Shown here piece after piece: positions 8,130-14,836 of a stretch of DNA of 35,218 nucleotides. The DNA lies in NCBI RefSeq assembly GCF_001683795.1, contig NZ_LIGX01000001.1, positions 147,686 through 182,903 of the forward strand. The letters run 5' to 3'. The position numbers and the translations under genes were made by a program. The stretch is from Neoakkermansia glycaniphila (GTDB lineage: Bacteria; Verrucomicrobiota; Verrucomicrobiia; Verrucomicrobiales; Akkermansiaceae). How positions within the stretch are numbered: the stretch's first letter is position 1; every line of letters begins with the position of its first letter. The notes beneath the pieces were generated by a model, which saw only the letters and a program-made list of their open reading frames with translations, was not told the origin of the DNA and did not search any database.

Positions 8130-8603
8130 CTGTATGGGACAGCTCTACATGAAAAAAGTCACCGTCAACGGAACCGTAGTCCTGCACCAGCATTACCTCT
8201 ACCGGGGCTACCTGCAAATTGCCGCGCTCGACCTCACGCGCAGCAACGCCCCCGCCCTCTGGCTCCTCCACTGGGACCCGGCCCAGCCCATCGCCACCCG
8301 CCCGCTCTCCATCCGCAAGAACGGCACATGGTACACATACGGGCATGATTTGACCAAGAATGTCACGGAACTCTACAAGGCGGACGGCACCATCGCCACG
8401 GCCTACGATTACACCCCGTACGGCACCGTCACCGCCAGCGGCATCGACCAGCCCATCCAGTGGAGCAGCGAACACTACGACCCCGAACTCGCCCTCGTCT
8501 ATTACAACTACCGCCACTACAACCCACTAGATGGGCGTTGGATCAACAGGGATCCATTTGCAGAAAACGGGGGGAGAAATTTGTACGCTTTTGTCGAGAA
8601 TTC
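8130..8603 (+). repeat. Rhs core repeat copy R5
   Basis: Core copy starting near the GQLYM codons and ending after GGRNLYAFVEN. It shares the 4068-4150 allele of R3 almost base for base, then switches to the type found in R1 and R2 and finally to the R4-like DGRWINRDP codons, so it is a mosaic. Confidence 0.85.
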
Positions 8604-9201
8604 CATTTATGCTTTTTTGGATGTTCTGGGACTAGAATTGATTCACATTCCGAATACGGATGCTACCTTGGATATGTCACGTATTAATTGTATCGAATAT
8701 TCAACAGGGTTAAATGGCGATTTGCAGTTAGGAGCCAGTTCTTTCGATGAACTGTTTACTGCATTGGGATGGAGCTGTACCAATATGAAAAATGGTGGGG
8801 AATGTCATTGTGATTGTGACACGGAAGAAGCAATGGCTGTTTATGTACATATTCGTGCTCGTGAAAATGAAAACGGAGAATTAATAGACCCCAGAAGATT
8901 ACGTGCGGTGGTCGATGATCTAATGAAAAGAGCGTATATAGATGATATATGGACAGCACGAAGTATATGGAAAATAAGAACGATAGATGAAATAGATCTT
9001 ATTGATCTTCTGGACGTTCATGGTGTCCGTAGAAATTGCTTGGAAGAAGACGGATCGCCCAAAGCTTGGGATTATGTTCCTGAATCTGGAGTGAAAGGTA
9101 CGGAATCTGTGAAAATACGGTATGTCTCGGATCCTAATGTAACATCTCCTGATATATATAATTATATAAGAAAATGTTGTAAAAAGAAGAAGCAAAAATA
9201 A
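8134..9201 (+). CDS. Orphan Rhs-tip fusion, unknown toxin (cassette 5)
   Basis: A 355-residue protein starting MGQLYMKKV, with Rhs core to about residue 157 and an AT-rich tip of ~195 residues. The tip has a cysteine cluster (GGECHCDCD), an acidic helix (TIDEIDLIDLLD) and a very basic C-terminus (CCKKKKQK). The pattern CHCDCD could bind a metal, but I cannot assign an enzyme. The stop TAA lies 39 bases before the immunity gene, the widest gap among the cassettes apart from those of interrupted toxins. Confidence 0.75.
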   Translation: MGQLYMKKVTVNGTVVLHQHYLYRGYLQIAALDLTRSNAPALWLLHWDPAQPIATRPLSIRKNGTWYTYGHDLTKNVTELYKADGTIATAYDYTPYGTVTASGIDQPIQWSSEHYDPELALVYYNYRHYNPLDGRWINRDPFAENGGRNLYAFVENSIYAFLDVLGLELIHIPNTDATLDMSRINCIEYSTGLNGDLQLGASSFDELFTALGWSCTNMKNGGECHCDCDTEEAMAVYVHIRARENENGELIDPRRLRAVVDDLMKRAYIDDIWTARSIWKIRTIDEIDLIDLLDVHGVRRNCLEEDGSPKAWDYVPESGVKGTESVKIRYVSDPNVTSPDIYNYIRKCCKKKKQK

Positions 9202-9240
9202 TCAAATTATATTTGTATGATCAATTATTAAGAATTTACT

Positions 9241-9867
9241 ATGATAATGCGAAAAAATATGAACATGGACTCAATGGAAAATCATACTCTAAAAAGAATA
9301 TTGCATAATTATTATATAAGATGTTTTTATTTCTTTTTTGCCTTTTTTATCATTACAGGCGATGTTTTGGCGGATGCTGACGAAAGTGAAGATCATTTAA
9401 CGACTGTACCTCCCCAATATTTGAAATTGGAAATTAGGACTATTACATATGATAATAAGAAATTGAAAATCAATATGCGATTACAAAATATTAGCAATGA
9501 AAGAATTATTTTAAAACATATTTACTGGCCTTTATCTGCGAATTGTATCGAAGAGGATTTGAAAGATAGTCAGACAGTGTTGGGGCATCCTCTCGGTAAT
9601 CTATTAACATGGAAAGATATAGAATTGAATAATAATGAGTTCATTGAATTTGATGTGATCAATTTCGGTACGATAAAACAAGGAGATCATATCATACGTG
9701 TTACATTTGTTATAAATGAATTGCTTATAGATTCAAAGACTCATACCTATTCAGATGTTCGTATAAATTCGAATCATTACAATATCTATATCAAACATGA
9801 CATAGATACCAAACAATTGTTGGATAAAACGTACCGTAGTGATAACGAGACATCGACATCAAAATGA
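9241..9867 (+). CDS. Secreted beta-sandwich-like protein, putative immunity to tip 5
   Basis: A 208-residue protein with a long N-terminal extension before a hydrophobic signal segment (CFYFFFAFFIITGDVLA, about residues 29-45). A later ATG may be the true start. The mature region has alternating strands (KLEIRTITYDNKKLKINMRL, NEFIEFDVINFG, HIIRVTFVIN), like an immunoglobulin-type fold found in many periplasmic proteins. No specific family is recognised. Position behind the toxin suggests immunity. Confidence 0.6.
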   Translation: MIMRKNMNMDSMENHTLKRILHNYYIRCFYFFFAFFIITGDVLADADESEDHLTTVPPQYLKLEIRTITYDNKKLKINMRLQNISNERIILKHIYWPLSANCIEEDLKDSQTVLGHPLGNLLTWKDIELNNNEFIEFDVINFGTIKQGDHIIRVTFVINELLIDSKTHTYSDVRINSNHYNIYIKHDIDTKQLLDKTYRSDNETSTSK

Positions 9868-9938
9868 CGAGATGCTGTACTCAGTAGATTATTATGTATA
9901 TACTTAGTTGATAATTGCACACAAAATAAGTTCTGACA

Positions 9939-9974
9939 ACCTTGTCGTAAAGGATTCTTTCTTTACGACAAGGT
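9939..9974 (+). terminator. 14-bp perfect hairpin before cassette 6
   Basis: ACCTTGTCGTAAAG at 9939-9952 pairs perfectly with CTTTACGACAAGGT at 9961-9974 around an eight-base loop. It ends 11 bases before the ATG of cassette 6. AAAAC follows instead of a T-run. Confidence 0.6.
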
Positions 9975-9985
9975 AAAACAATAAA

Positions 9986-10457
9986 ATGAACAAAAGGCGT
10001 TATTATAAAAAATTAACCGTCAACGGAGTAGTCACCCTCCACCAGCACTACCTCTACCGTGGTTACCTGCAAATCGCGGCCCTCGACCTCACGCGCAGCA
10101 ACGCCCCGGCCCTCTGGCTCCTCCACTGGGACCCGAGCCAGCCCGTAGCGACGCGTCCCCTCTCCCTCCGCAAAAACGGCACATGGTACACATACGGCCA
10201 CGACCTCACGAAAAACGTCACCGAACTCTACAAGGCGGACGGCACCATCGCCACGGCCTACGACTACACCCCCTACGGCTCAGTCACCGCCAGTGGCATC
10301 GACCAGCCCATCCAGTGGAGCAGCGAACACTACGACCCCGAACTCGCCCTCGTCTACTACAACTACCGCCATTACAACCCACTAGACGGCAGATGGATCG
10401 ACAGGGATCCCATTGCTGAAATAGGTGGATATAATGTGTATGGATTGATGGGGAATG
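9986..10457 (+). repeat. Rhs core repeat copy R6
   Basis: The first ten codons (RRYYKKLTVNG) are diverged and AT-shifted relative to GRRYMKKVTVNG. The middle is near-identical to the R1/R2/R4 type. The end is diverged again (AEIGGYNVYGLMGN), so only the interior looks recently homogenised. Confidence 0.8.
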
Positions 10458-11113
10458 CTGCAATTCGAATCATTGATTGGTTAGGTACCAAAAAGGTTGA
10501 AGGACACCAAAGTCAGGTTCTGACGAAAGATGGTGTATCCTATCCGCACAATTGGTCTTATGGGTTTCATGTTGAAATAAATGTGAATAGAGATAAACAA
10601 TCAGGGACAATTGATGTAATGATGACGTTGGATTTAGAGGGAAGAGAGAGTGAAACAGAACAATTATTTGAGAATGCAATAAAAAAGCGATGGGATAAAA
10701 CTCATGCGTTAGTTTGTGAGCCATGTTGTATATTTGTGATTACATTTGATATTGTATGGCAACGGTGGTGGAGGTTATTTAGAGACACAGATCACAAAAT
10801 ATCGATGATGACTGAAGCTGAAAAAAAAGCATATCGTAAAAAATATGGTAAGGATGTTATATTAATGACAAAATGGAGAACTGAACCTGAATTTGTTGAT
10901 GCTGTCGGGCATGAAATAGGACATCTTCTCGGTTTGCTGGATCGTTATTATAATGTAAATGGTGTAGAATATGGCAGAAATCAAAAAAACAAAGGCATAA
11001 TGCATGAGGCCCAAGCTATGACAATAGCGTCTGAATATGATACAATAATACAAAATATCAGTGATGAAATTCCAAAAACATGTTATAATTGTAAAGTAGT
11101 GAGCCTTCAATAA
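9986..11113 (+). CDS. Orphan Rhs-tip fusion with metzincin-like metallopeptidase tip (cassette 6)
   Basis: A 375-residue protein: Rhs core to about residue 157, then an AT-rich tip. Residues 309-319 read HEIGHLLGLLD, the HExxHxxGxxD zinc site, with His309, His313 and Asp319 as expected metal ligands and Glu310 as catalytic base. Met339 in KGIMHEA, 20 residues later, fits a Met-turn. Together these are the signature of a metzincin-type zinc peptidase with Asp as third ligand, as in snapalysin-like enzymes. The tip therefore probably cleaves proteins. A second cysteine motif (CEPCC) lies earlier. The stop is ten bases before a lipoprotein gene, the likely immunity partner, so its targets are probably envelope proteins. 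Confidence 0.85.
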   Translation: MNKRRYYKKLTVNGVVTLHQHYLYRGYLQIAALDLTRSNAPALWLLHWDPSQPVATRPLSLRKNGTWYTYGHDLTKNVTELYKADGTIATAYDYTPYGSVTASGIDQPIQWSSEHYDPELALVYYNYRHYNPLDGRWIDRDPIAEIGGYNVYGLMGNAAIRIIDWLGTKKVEGHQSQVLTKDGVSYPHNWSYGFHVEINVNRDKQSGTIDVMMTLDLEGRESETEQLFENAIKKRWDKTHALVCEPCCIFVITFDIVWQRWWRLFRDTDHKISMMTEAEKKAYRKKYGKDVILMTKWRTEPEFVDAVGHEIGHLLGLLDRYYNVNGVEYGRNQKNKGIMHEAQAMTIASEYDTIIQNISDEIPKTCYNCKVVSLQ

Positions 11114-11123
11114 AAATATCAAT

Positions 11124-11735
11124 ATGTATAATTTTAAATTTGGCGTATTATTGAGCGCGTTATGTTTTTGCATCATATCATGTTCGAATTGCCAAAAGAA
11201 ATATATACCCGTAATAGGCTTGCATCAAATGTCCAAGGAGCAAAGGAAACCTTGGAATGATCTGAATCAGTTATCGTTGGATCTAAATAAGAAAAAGGAT
11301 GCGGAATTTTTAGTATTATATATTATACAAATTCCTGAGAATCAAGAGAGAGATATTTATTATAAAATACAATTGATATTTGCGCTATCTGAGAATTCCA
11401 CACATCGCTTCTCGGCTTCTCAAATTAGGCCATTATTGGAATCGAAAAACAAATATGTGCAATTATATGCAACGCATCTATTAGATGATTCAAACGAAAG
11501 TGAAAGAATTCTTTTGAAAATCTATTCTTTGGGACTTTGTTCGAAAGATGTTGTGAATTGGATGTTAATCACTCCTAATAATTTTGTGTTTTTGACATGG
11601 CATGACATGTGTTACGGTTTTCTGAAACATTATCCAAATAAAAATATAATGAAAGATTTTTTGAAGACGGAAATTCGAGATTCATGTGATAAAAGAAAAA
11701 AATACTTGAAGAATTTATTAGACGAAGAATGCTAA
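11124..11735 (+). CDS. Lipoprotein, putative immunity to the metallopeptidase tip
   Basis: A 203-residue protein with a lipoprotein signal: hydrophobic residues 5-18, then a lipobox ending IISC (Cys20). The mature part is charged and mainly helical, with no recognised family. It directly follows the metallopeptidase tip. A membrane-anchored periplasmic inhibitor is a plausible way to protect envelope proteins; this role is inferred. Confidence 0.65.
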   Translation: MYNFKFGVLLSALCFCIISCSNCQKKYIPVIGLHQMSKEQRKPWNDLNQLSLDLNKKKDAEFLVLYIIQIPENQERDIYYKIQLIFALSENSTHRFSASQIRPLLESKNKYVQLYATHLLDDSNESERILLKIYSLGLCSKDVVNWMLITPNNFVFLTWHDMCYGFLKHYPNKNIMKDFLKTEIRDSCDKRKKYLKNLLDEEC

Positions 11736-11817
11736 CTATACAGCTATCTATGATAGTTATTGGAAAAATATAATCAATTCATACTTACCAGAATGTAATT
11801 ATACCTACAAACAATAG
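11734..11817 (+). other. Remnant of a displaced toxin tip (about 27 codons)
   Basis: A short frame overlapping the end of the previous gene and closing with TAG at 11815-11817, seven bases before the next lipoprotein ATG. It reads like a folded-protein C-terminus (AIYDSYWKNIINSYLPECNY). The spacing to the immunity gene matches intact cassettes, so it is probably all that is left of another toxin. Confidence 0.35.
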
Positions 11818-11824
11818 TTTACAT

Positions 11825-12265
11825 ATGAAAATTAGCATATTATATATCATTATGACAATTCTGTTAACAGGATGCTCCCCATATATGAAAGGTAATTTTC
11901 CACTTAATAAAAATAATTTAACCCAATTTTCTTTTTCTATCAATCAAGAGGGGCAAGGTACCATTAAGTGTTATCAGTATCATACTATATCAAGAGAACA
12001 AAAAAATGGCACAGTATCATCACGTTCTATATCATCAGAAAATTTGTTGTGGTTAAAAAACGATGTTGAAGGCTTGATCAAAGATAAAATTTTAACTTCA
12101 GACAAAAATGAATCGTCGTATTCGGATTTCCCTTCTCTAGAATTAAAAATATGTATTGGGGGGACTCCATATTTTTGTACCACAAAATATGTGTCGCCTG
12201 CAAATTCATCGAAACGATTATGCATGATTGAAAATAAAATTAATAAATCATTTAATTGTAATTGA
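11825..12265 (+). CDS. Lipoprotein, orphan immunity candidate
   Basis: A 146-residue protein with a clear lipobox (ILLTGC, Cys17). The mature part is small, polar and probably beta-rich, with cysteines near CIGGTPYFC. It follows a 27-codon toxin-tail remnant instead of a complete toxin, making it the second orphan immunity candidate in the array. No family is recognised. Confidence 0.6.
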   Translation: MKISILYIIMTILLTGCSPYMKGNFPLNKNNLTQFSFSINQEGQGTIKCYQYHTISREQKNGTVSSRSISSENLLWLKNDVEGLIKDKILTSDKNESSYSDFPSLELKICIGGTPYFCTTKYVSPANSSKRLCMIENKINKSFNCN

Positions 12266-12411
12266 TTATTGTTTTAGGTGAATAGAGATGTGAGAGTGTT
12301 CTATTGGGACTACTAAGCAAGACGCAGTGTTCAATATCAATCGAAACAATGCGTTACTGGGTTGGCTTGATCTTATCACTGACATTCGATTCAGCCTGTG
12401 ATGGCAAGGTT

Positions 12412-12652
12412 GATTTCCCTCCGCAAAACGACACATGGTACACGATCTCACGAAAAACGTCACCGAACTCTACAAGGCGGACGGCACAATCGCCACAGCG
12501 TACGACTACACCCCGTACGGCACCGTCACCGCCAGCGGCATCGACCAGCCCATCCAGTGGAGCAGCGAACACTACGACCCCGAACTAGCCCTCGTCTACT
12601 ACAACTACAGACACTACAACCCCGCCGACGGCAGATGGATCAACAGGGATCC
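12412..12652 (+). repeat. Rhs core repeat copy R7 (5' truncated and frameshifted)
   Basis: Similarity begins only at the TCCCTCCGCAAAA segment. A one-base deletion and then a ten-base deletion (within the codons for YTYGHD) break the upstream frame. The rest, from KNVTELYKADG to DGRWINRDPIG, is intact. The 145 bases before it (12266-12411) show no gene, and no junction hairpin like those before cassettes 2-6. Confidence 0.75.
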
Positions 12653-13088
12653 CATTGGGGAGCGAGAGCATCTGCATTTGTCTATCTACGTCAGAAATAA
12701 TCCGTCGATGTTATATGATTTACATGGTTTGGAAACCACGGATGATGAGATGGCAAAAGCCTTGGAAGAGATTAGAGTTAAGATATCGGGAGAAGATGAC
12801 ATTGAAATTGACTGTAAAGGTGTAGAGAGTGCAAAGCAGGCTGCAAGAAATGTCATAGAAAAGTGGAATCCTGTTTCGATAAAAAACGATGTAGAATATG
12901 GGGGGCGAGTATGTGCATGTTGTGTGCGCAAAACAAAAAAATATCTATATATAACAACGCATGTTCAAGGTAAAAACGGCGAAGTGGAACCTGAGGACGC
13001 TCCTCCTTGTCCTTTTGGATATAGATTGGCCGGTATTTGGCATACCCATGGCAAAGCATCCAGTAAGGATCTATATGAAACGTTTTAG
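12435..13088 (+). CDS. Truncated Rhs-tip fusion with interrupted DUF4329 domain (cassette 7)
   Basis: A 217-residue product. Residues 1-73 are the last part of the Rhs core; the start ATG is simply the first in frame after two deletions. The tip matches DUF4329, a domain often found at Rhs C-termini: SAKQAARNVIEKWNP, then EYGGRVC, then AGIWHTHGKAS (His203 and His205), which in this family should be followed by an FSPxD segment and YLGTPPGAIY. The frame is cut by TAG at 13086-13088, exactly at the serine of FSPxD, and then continues (see 13089-13235). The original tip would be complete at residue 266. As it stands the domain lacks its last third and is probably inactive. Confidence 0.75.
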   Translation: MVHDLTKNVTELYKADGTIATAYDYTPYGTVTASGIDQPIQWSSEHYDPELALVYYNYRHYNPADGRWINRDPIGEREHLHLSIYVRNNPSMLYDLHGLETTDDEMAKALEEIRVKISGEDDIEIDCKGVESAKQAARNVIEKWNPVSIKNDVEYGGRVCACCVRKTKKYLYITTHVQGKNGEVEPEDAPPCPFGYRLAGIWHTHGKASSKDLYETF

Positions 13089-13235
13089 CCGCAATATATT
13101 ATGAAAATTCATCAATTAGGTGTTCCTGGATATTTAGGTACTCCACCCGGGGCCATTTATACTCTTGACCCTAATAAAACGACAACTCCTCCAGAATTGA
13201 ATAATCCTGGTACCCCAAAAACTGCTATCGTGTAA
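13089..13235 (+). pseudogene. Downstream continuation of the DUF4329 tip after the TAG
   Basis: Forty-eight sense codons in the same frame. They begin PQYIMKIHQLGVPGYLGTP and close with TAA five bases before the next gene's ATG. The PGYLGTPPGAIYTLDP motif is the expected end of DUF4329, so this is the missing part of the domain rather than chance coding. One base change (for example TCG serine to TAG) would explain the interruption. Confidence 0.75.
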
Positions 13236-13240
13236 ATGAT

Positions 13241-13675
13241 ATGATGAAAATATTTATTCTGAGTATATTGTTCTGCTCCTGCCTCTGGGGATCTCCCCAG
13301 AGGCAGGAGGATTATGCATGGAAGGCCATGGATGATATTGCGCGTTGTATTCCCCATCTCGAACAATTTTTGGAAAAAAGAAAAGGAAAGGAGGAGATTC
13401 GTGAAGATTGGGGGGAACATGTGGTTATGATAGATGCATTGCTTGCGGATCAACATGGTGAGGTTCAATATGTCAGGGATGATGGGGTCAGTAAGAAGAA
13501 AAAATATATGTATTCTCTGAATGGTGATGATCGGGATGTTGCTTTTGAACCCGGTGAAAGATACATCGCTTTTTATTTCGGTTATTGGCCGGATTCCGGG
13601 CCGTTCGATGGTGAAATGGTGTACCTTTGTCATGTCTCTACAGGTGAAGTCAAAGGTTTCTGGAGAACATGGTGA
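13241..13675 (+). CDS. Secreted protein, putative immunity to the DUF4329 tip
   Basis: A 144-residue protein with a signal peptide at residues 1-18 (FILSILFCSCLWG; the cysteines could also form a lipobox). The mature part contains GERYIAFYFGYW and a final strand pair MVYLCHVSTGEVKGFW. It is paralogous to the next gene, which shares the same two motifs and has identical length. It starts five bases after the end of the restored toxin frame. No family name is assigned. Confidence 0.6.
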   Translation: MMKIFILSILFCSCLWGSPQRQEDYAWKAMDDIARCIPHLEQFLEKRKGKEEIREDWGEHVVMIDALLADQHGEVQYVRDDGVSKKKKYMYSLNGDDRDVAFEPGERYIAFYFGYWPDSGPFDGEMVYLCHVSTGEVKGFWRTW

Positions 13676-13694
13676 ATATTTTGTAAAAAAGAAG

Positions 13695-14129
13695 ATGAAA
13701 TTATTGCCTTTATGCCTGTTGTTGGCGAATTGCCTATATGTATCGGCACAGGAACCGGAGGTGCAGTTCGATCCTTATATCAACCTTTCGGTGATCAAGC
13801 GTGCCATTCCCTTGGTGAAAGCTCATTTTGCCGAGAAGTGGCGTGAGCAACATAAGTCTGAGGTTTATTATAATGTCACGATTCGTACAGAAGAGATCCC
13901 ATCGAGCGGCATCATTCGGTATGGTGATTCGCAAACGTTTGAGTGGCTCGAGTCATTGAAAAAGAAGGGAGAGTTTTTGCCTCTGATCGGCGGAGACCGG
14001 TATCTTGTTTTCCAAATCACGTCGTGGAGGAAAAAGGATAAGTCACAACTACCCGTTCTGGACGAATATATCGTTTATTTTTGCGATCTGAAGACGGGTG
14101 AGCCACTGGGATTGTTGAAATTGCAGTGA
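13695..14129 (+). CDS. Secreted paralogue of the preceding immunity candidate
   Basis: I chose the ATG at 13695 over earlier in-frame starts because it gives a clean signal peptide (MKLLPLCLLLANCLYVSA) and does not overlap the preceding gene. The 144-residue product aligns with its neighbour: GGDRYLVFQIT matches GERYIAFYFG, and YIVYFCDLKTGEPLGL matches MVYLCHVSTGEVKGF. It is a tandem duplicate that has diverged considerably, perhaps to recognise a related toxin. Its base composition is less AT-rich than the cassettes before it. Confidence 0.6.
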   Translation: MKLLPLCLLLANCLYVSAQEPEVQFDPYINLSVIKRAIPLVKAHFAEKWREQHKSEVYYNVTIRTEEIPSSGIIRYGDSQTFEWLESLKKKGEFLPLIGGDRYLVFQITSWRKKDKSQLPVLDEYIVYFCDLKTGEPLGLLKLQ

Positions 14130-14181
14130 TATTGTCGAAATCGGATTGAGTTGTCCGTGATTTGGTGTTAAAAGAAGCGGC

Positions 14182-14745
14182 ATGGCTGGAGAATCGTATC
14201 ATTCGTTTGTTCTGAAGTTGAGGCGTTTGTATCCCGAGCATCCGCTGCCCGGCCGCGAGGAGTATCGGGAGTGTTTGCGAAGTCTGGCTCCAATATCGTT
14301 CGCCTCTCCGGCTGTCGAGTTCAGCAGATATGTGTATGTTCGCCGTATGAGCTGGTGCGAATGTTCATGGGAAAGGGATCTTTTGCCATTGGAAGAGGAT
14401 ACGACGATTTTGCCGAATTATGTGCTTTCCGTTCCTTTTCTCCGGTATTATTTTCCGATGTGTTTGCATATTGCCATTGAGTATATTTCCGGCGTTTATG
14501 AAGCTGCGGAGTGCGGAAATATCGATTCATTTTTTGAGCGTACGTTGGATAGTATCATTGATCATGTGCATCTCCTTTCTTCTGATGAAAGAGAGTTGCT
14601 GCGGGAGTTCTGCAGCCTGATGGAAGAGAGCGATTATCTCGATTATCTTGATTATCCCTATCTTCGCCGTGCTCTGGATCCCGATGCGCCTCGTTTGCGG
14701 CGTATTGATTTTCGTCCGAACGAGAAAAGGAAGCCATGTTGTTGA
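14182..14745 (+). CDS. Uncharacterised cytoplasmic protein, tandem paralogue A
   Basis: A 187-residue protein without a signal or membrane segment. It shares a central block with the gene at 14837: LPLEEDTTILP, then PFLRYY.P.CLH.AI, and an ERELL-type helix. The arrangement (PLEED, then a tyrosine- and proline-rich helix, then a helical end) loosely recalls DUF6714-like proteins, but this is not secure. The C-terminus is basic and ends KRKPCC. A TTGAGT/TTAAAA promoter-like pair lies at 14146-14173. It is placed after the toxin array, so it may also be an immunity-type protein, but cytoplasmic. Confidence 0.65.
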   Translation: MAGESYHSFVLKLRRLYPEHPLPGREEYRECLRSLAPISFASPAVEFSRYVYVRRMSWCECSWERDLLPLEEDTTILPNYVLSVPFLRYYFPMCLHIAIEYISGVYEAAECGNIDSFFERTLDSIIDHVHLLSSDERELLREFCSLMEESDYLDYLDYPYLRRALDPDAPRLRRIDFRPNEKRKPCC

Positions 14746-14784
14746 GCCGTTCGTACGCAAGTCTGCGCAAACATGTTTGTTGGC

Positions 14785-14813
14785 TTGACTCCTGCATTCA
14801 GTCCCGGCATACT
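14785..14813 (+). promoter_or_regulatory. Sigma70-like promoter for 14837
   Basis: TTGACT at 14785-14790, a 17-base spacer and CATACT at 14808-14813 precede the ATG at 14837 by 23 bases, suggesting this paralogue is transcribed separately. Confidence 0.45.
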
Positions 14814-14836
14814 GGCTTTTCTACCCACTTTTTCAG

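Noticed and set aside
1..12652. The repeated core copies as an insertion sequence or CRISPR-like array
   Set aside because: There is no transposase, no terminal inverted repeats and no target duplication. The repeats are coding Rhs core about 240-505 bases long, separated by 1.2-2.3 kb.
4987..13088. TAG as a generally reassigned sense codon in this organism
   Set aside because: TAG is the proper stop of the genes at 1250, 5169 and 6290, where the end matches the expected gene junction.
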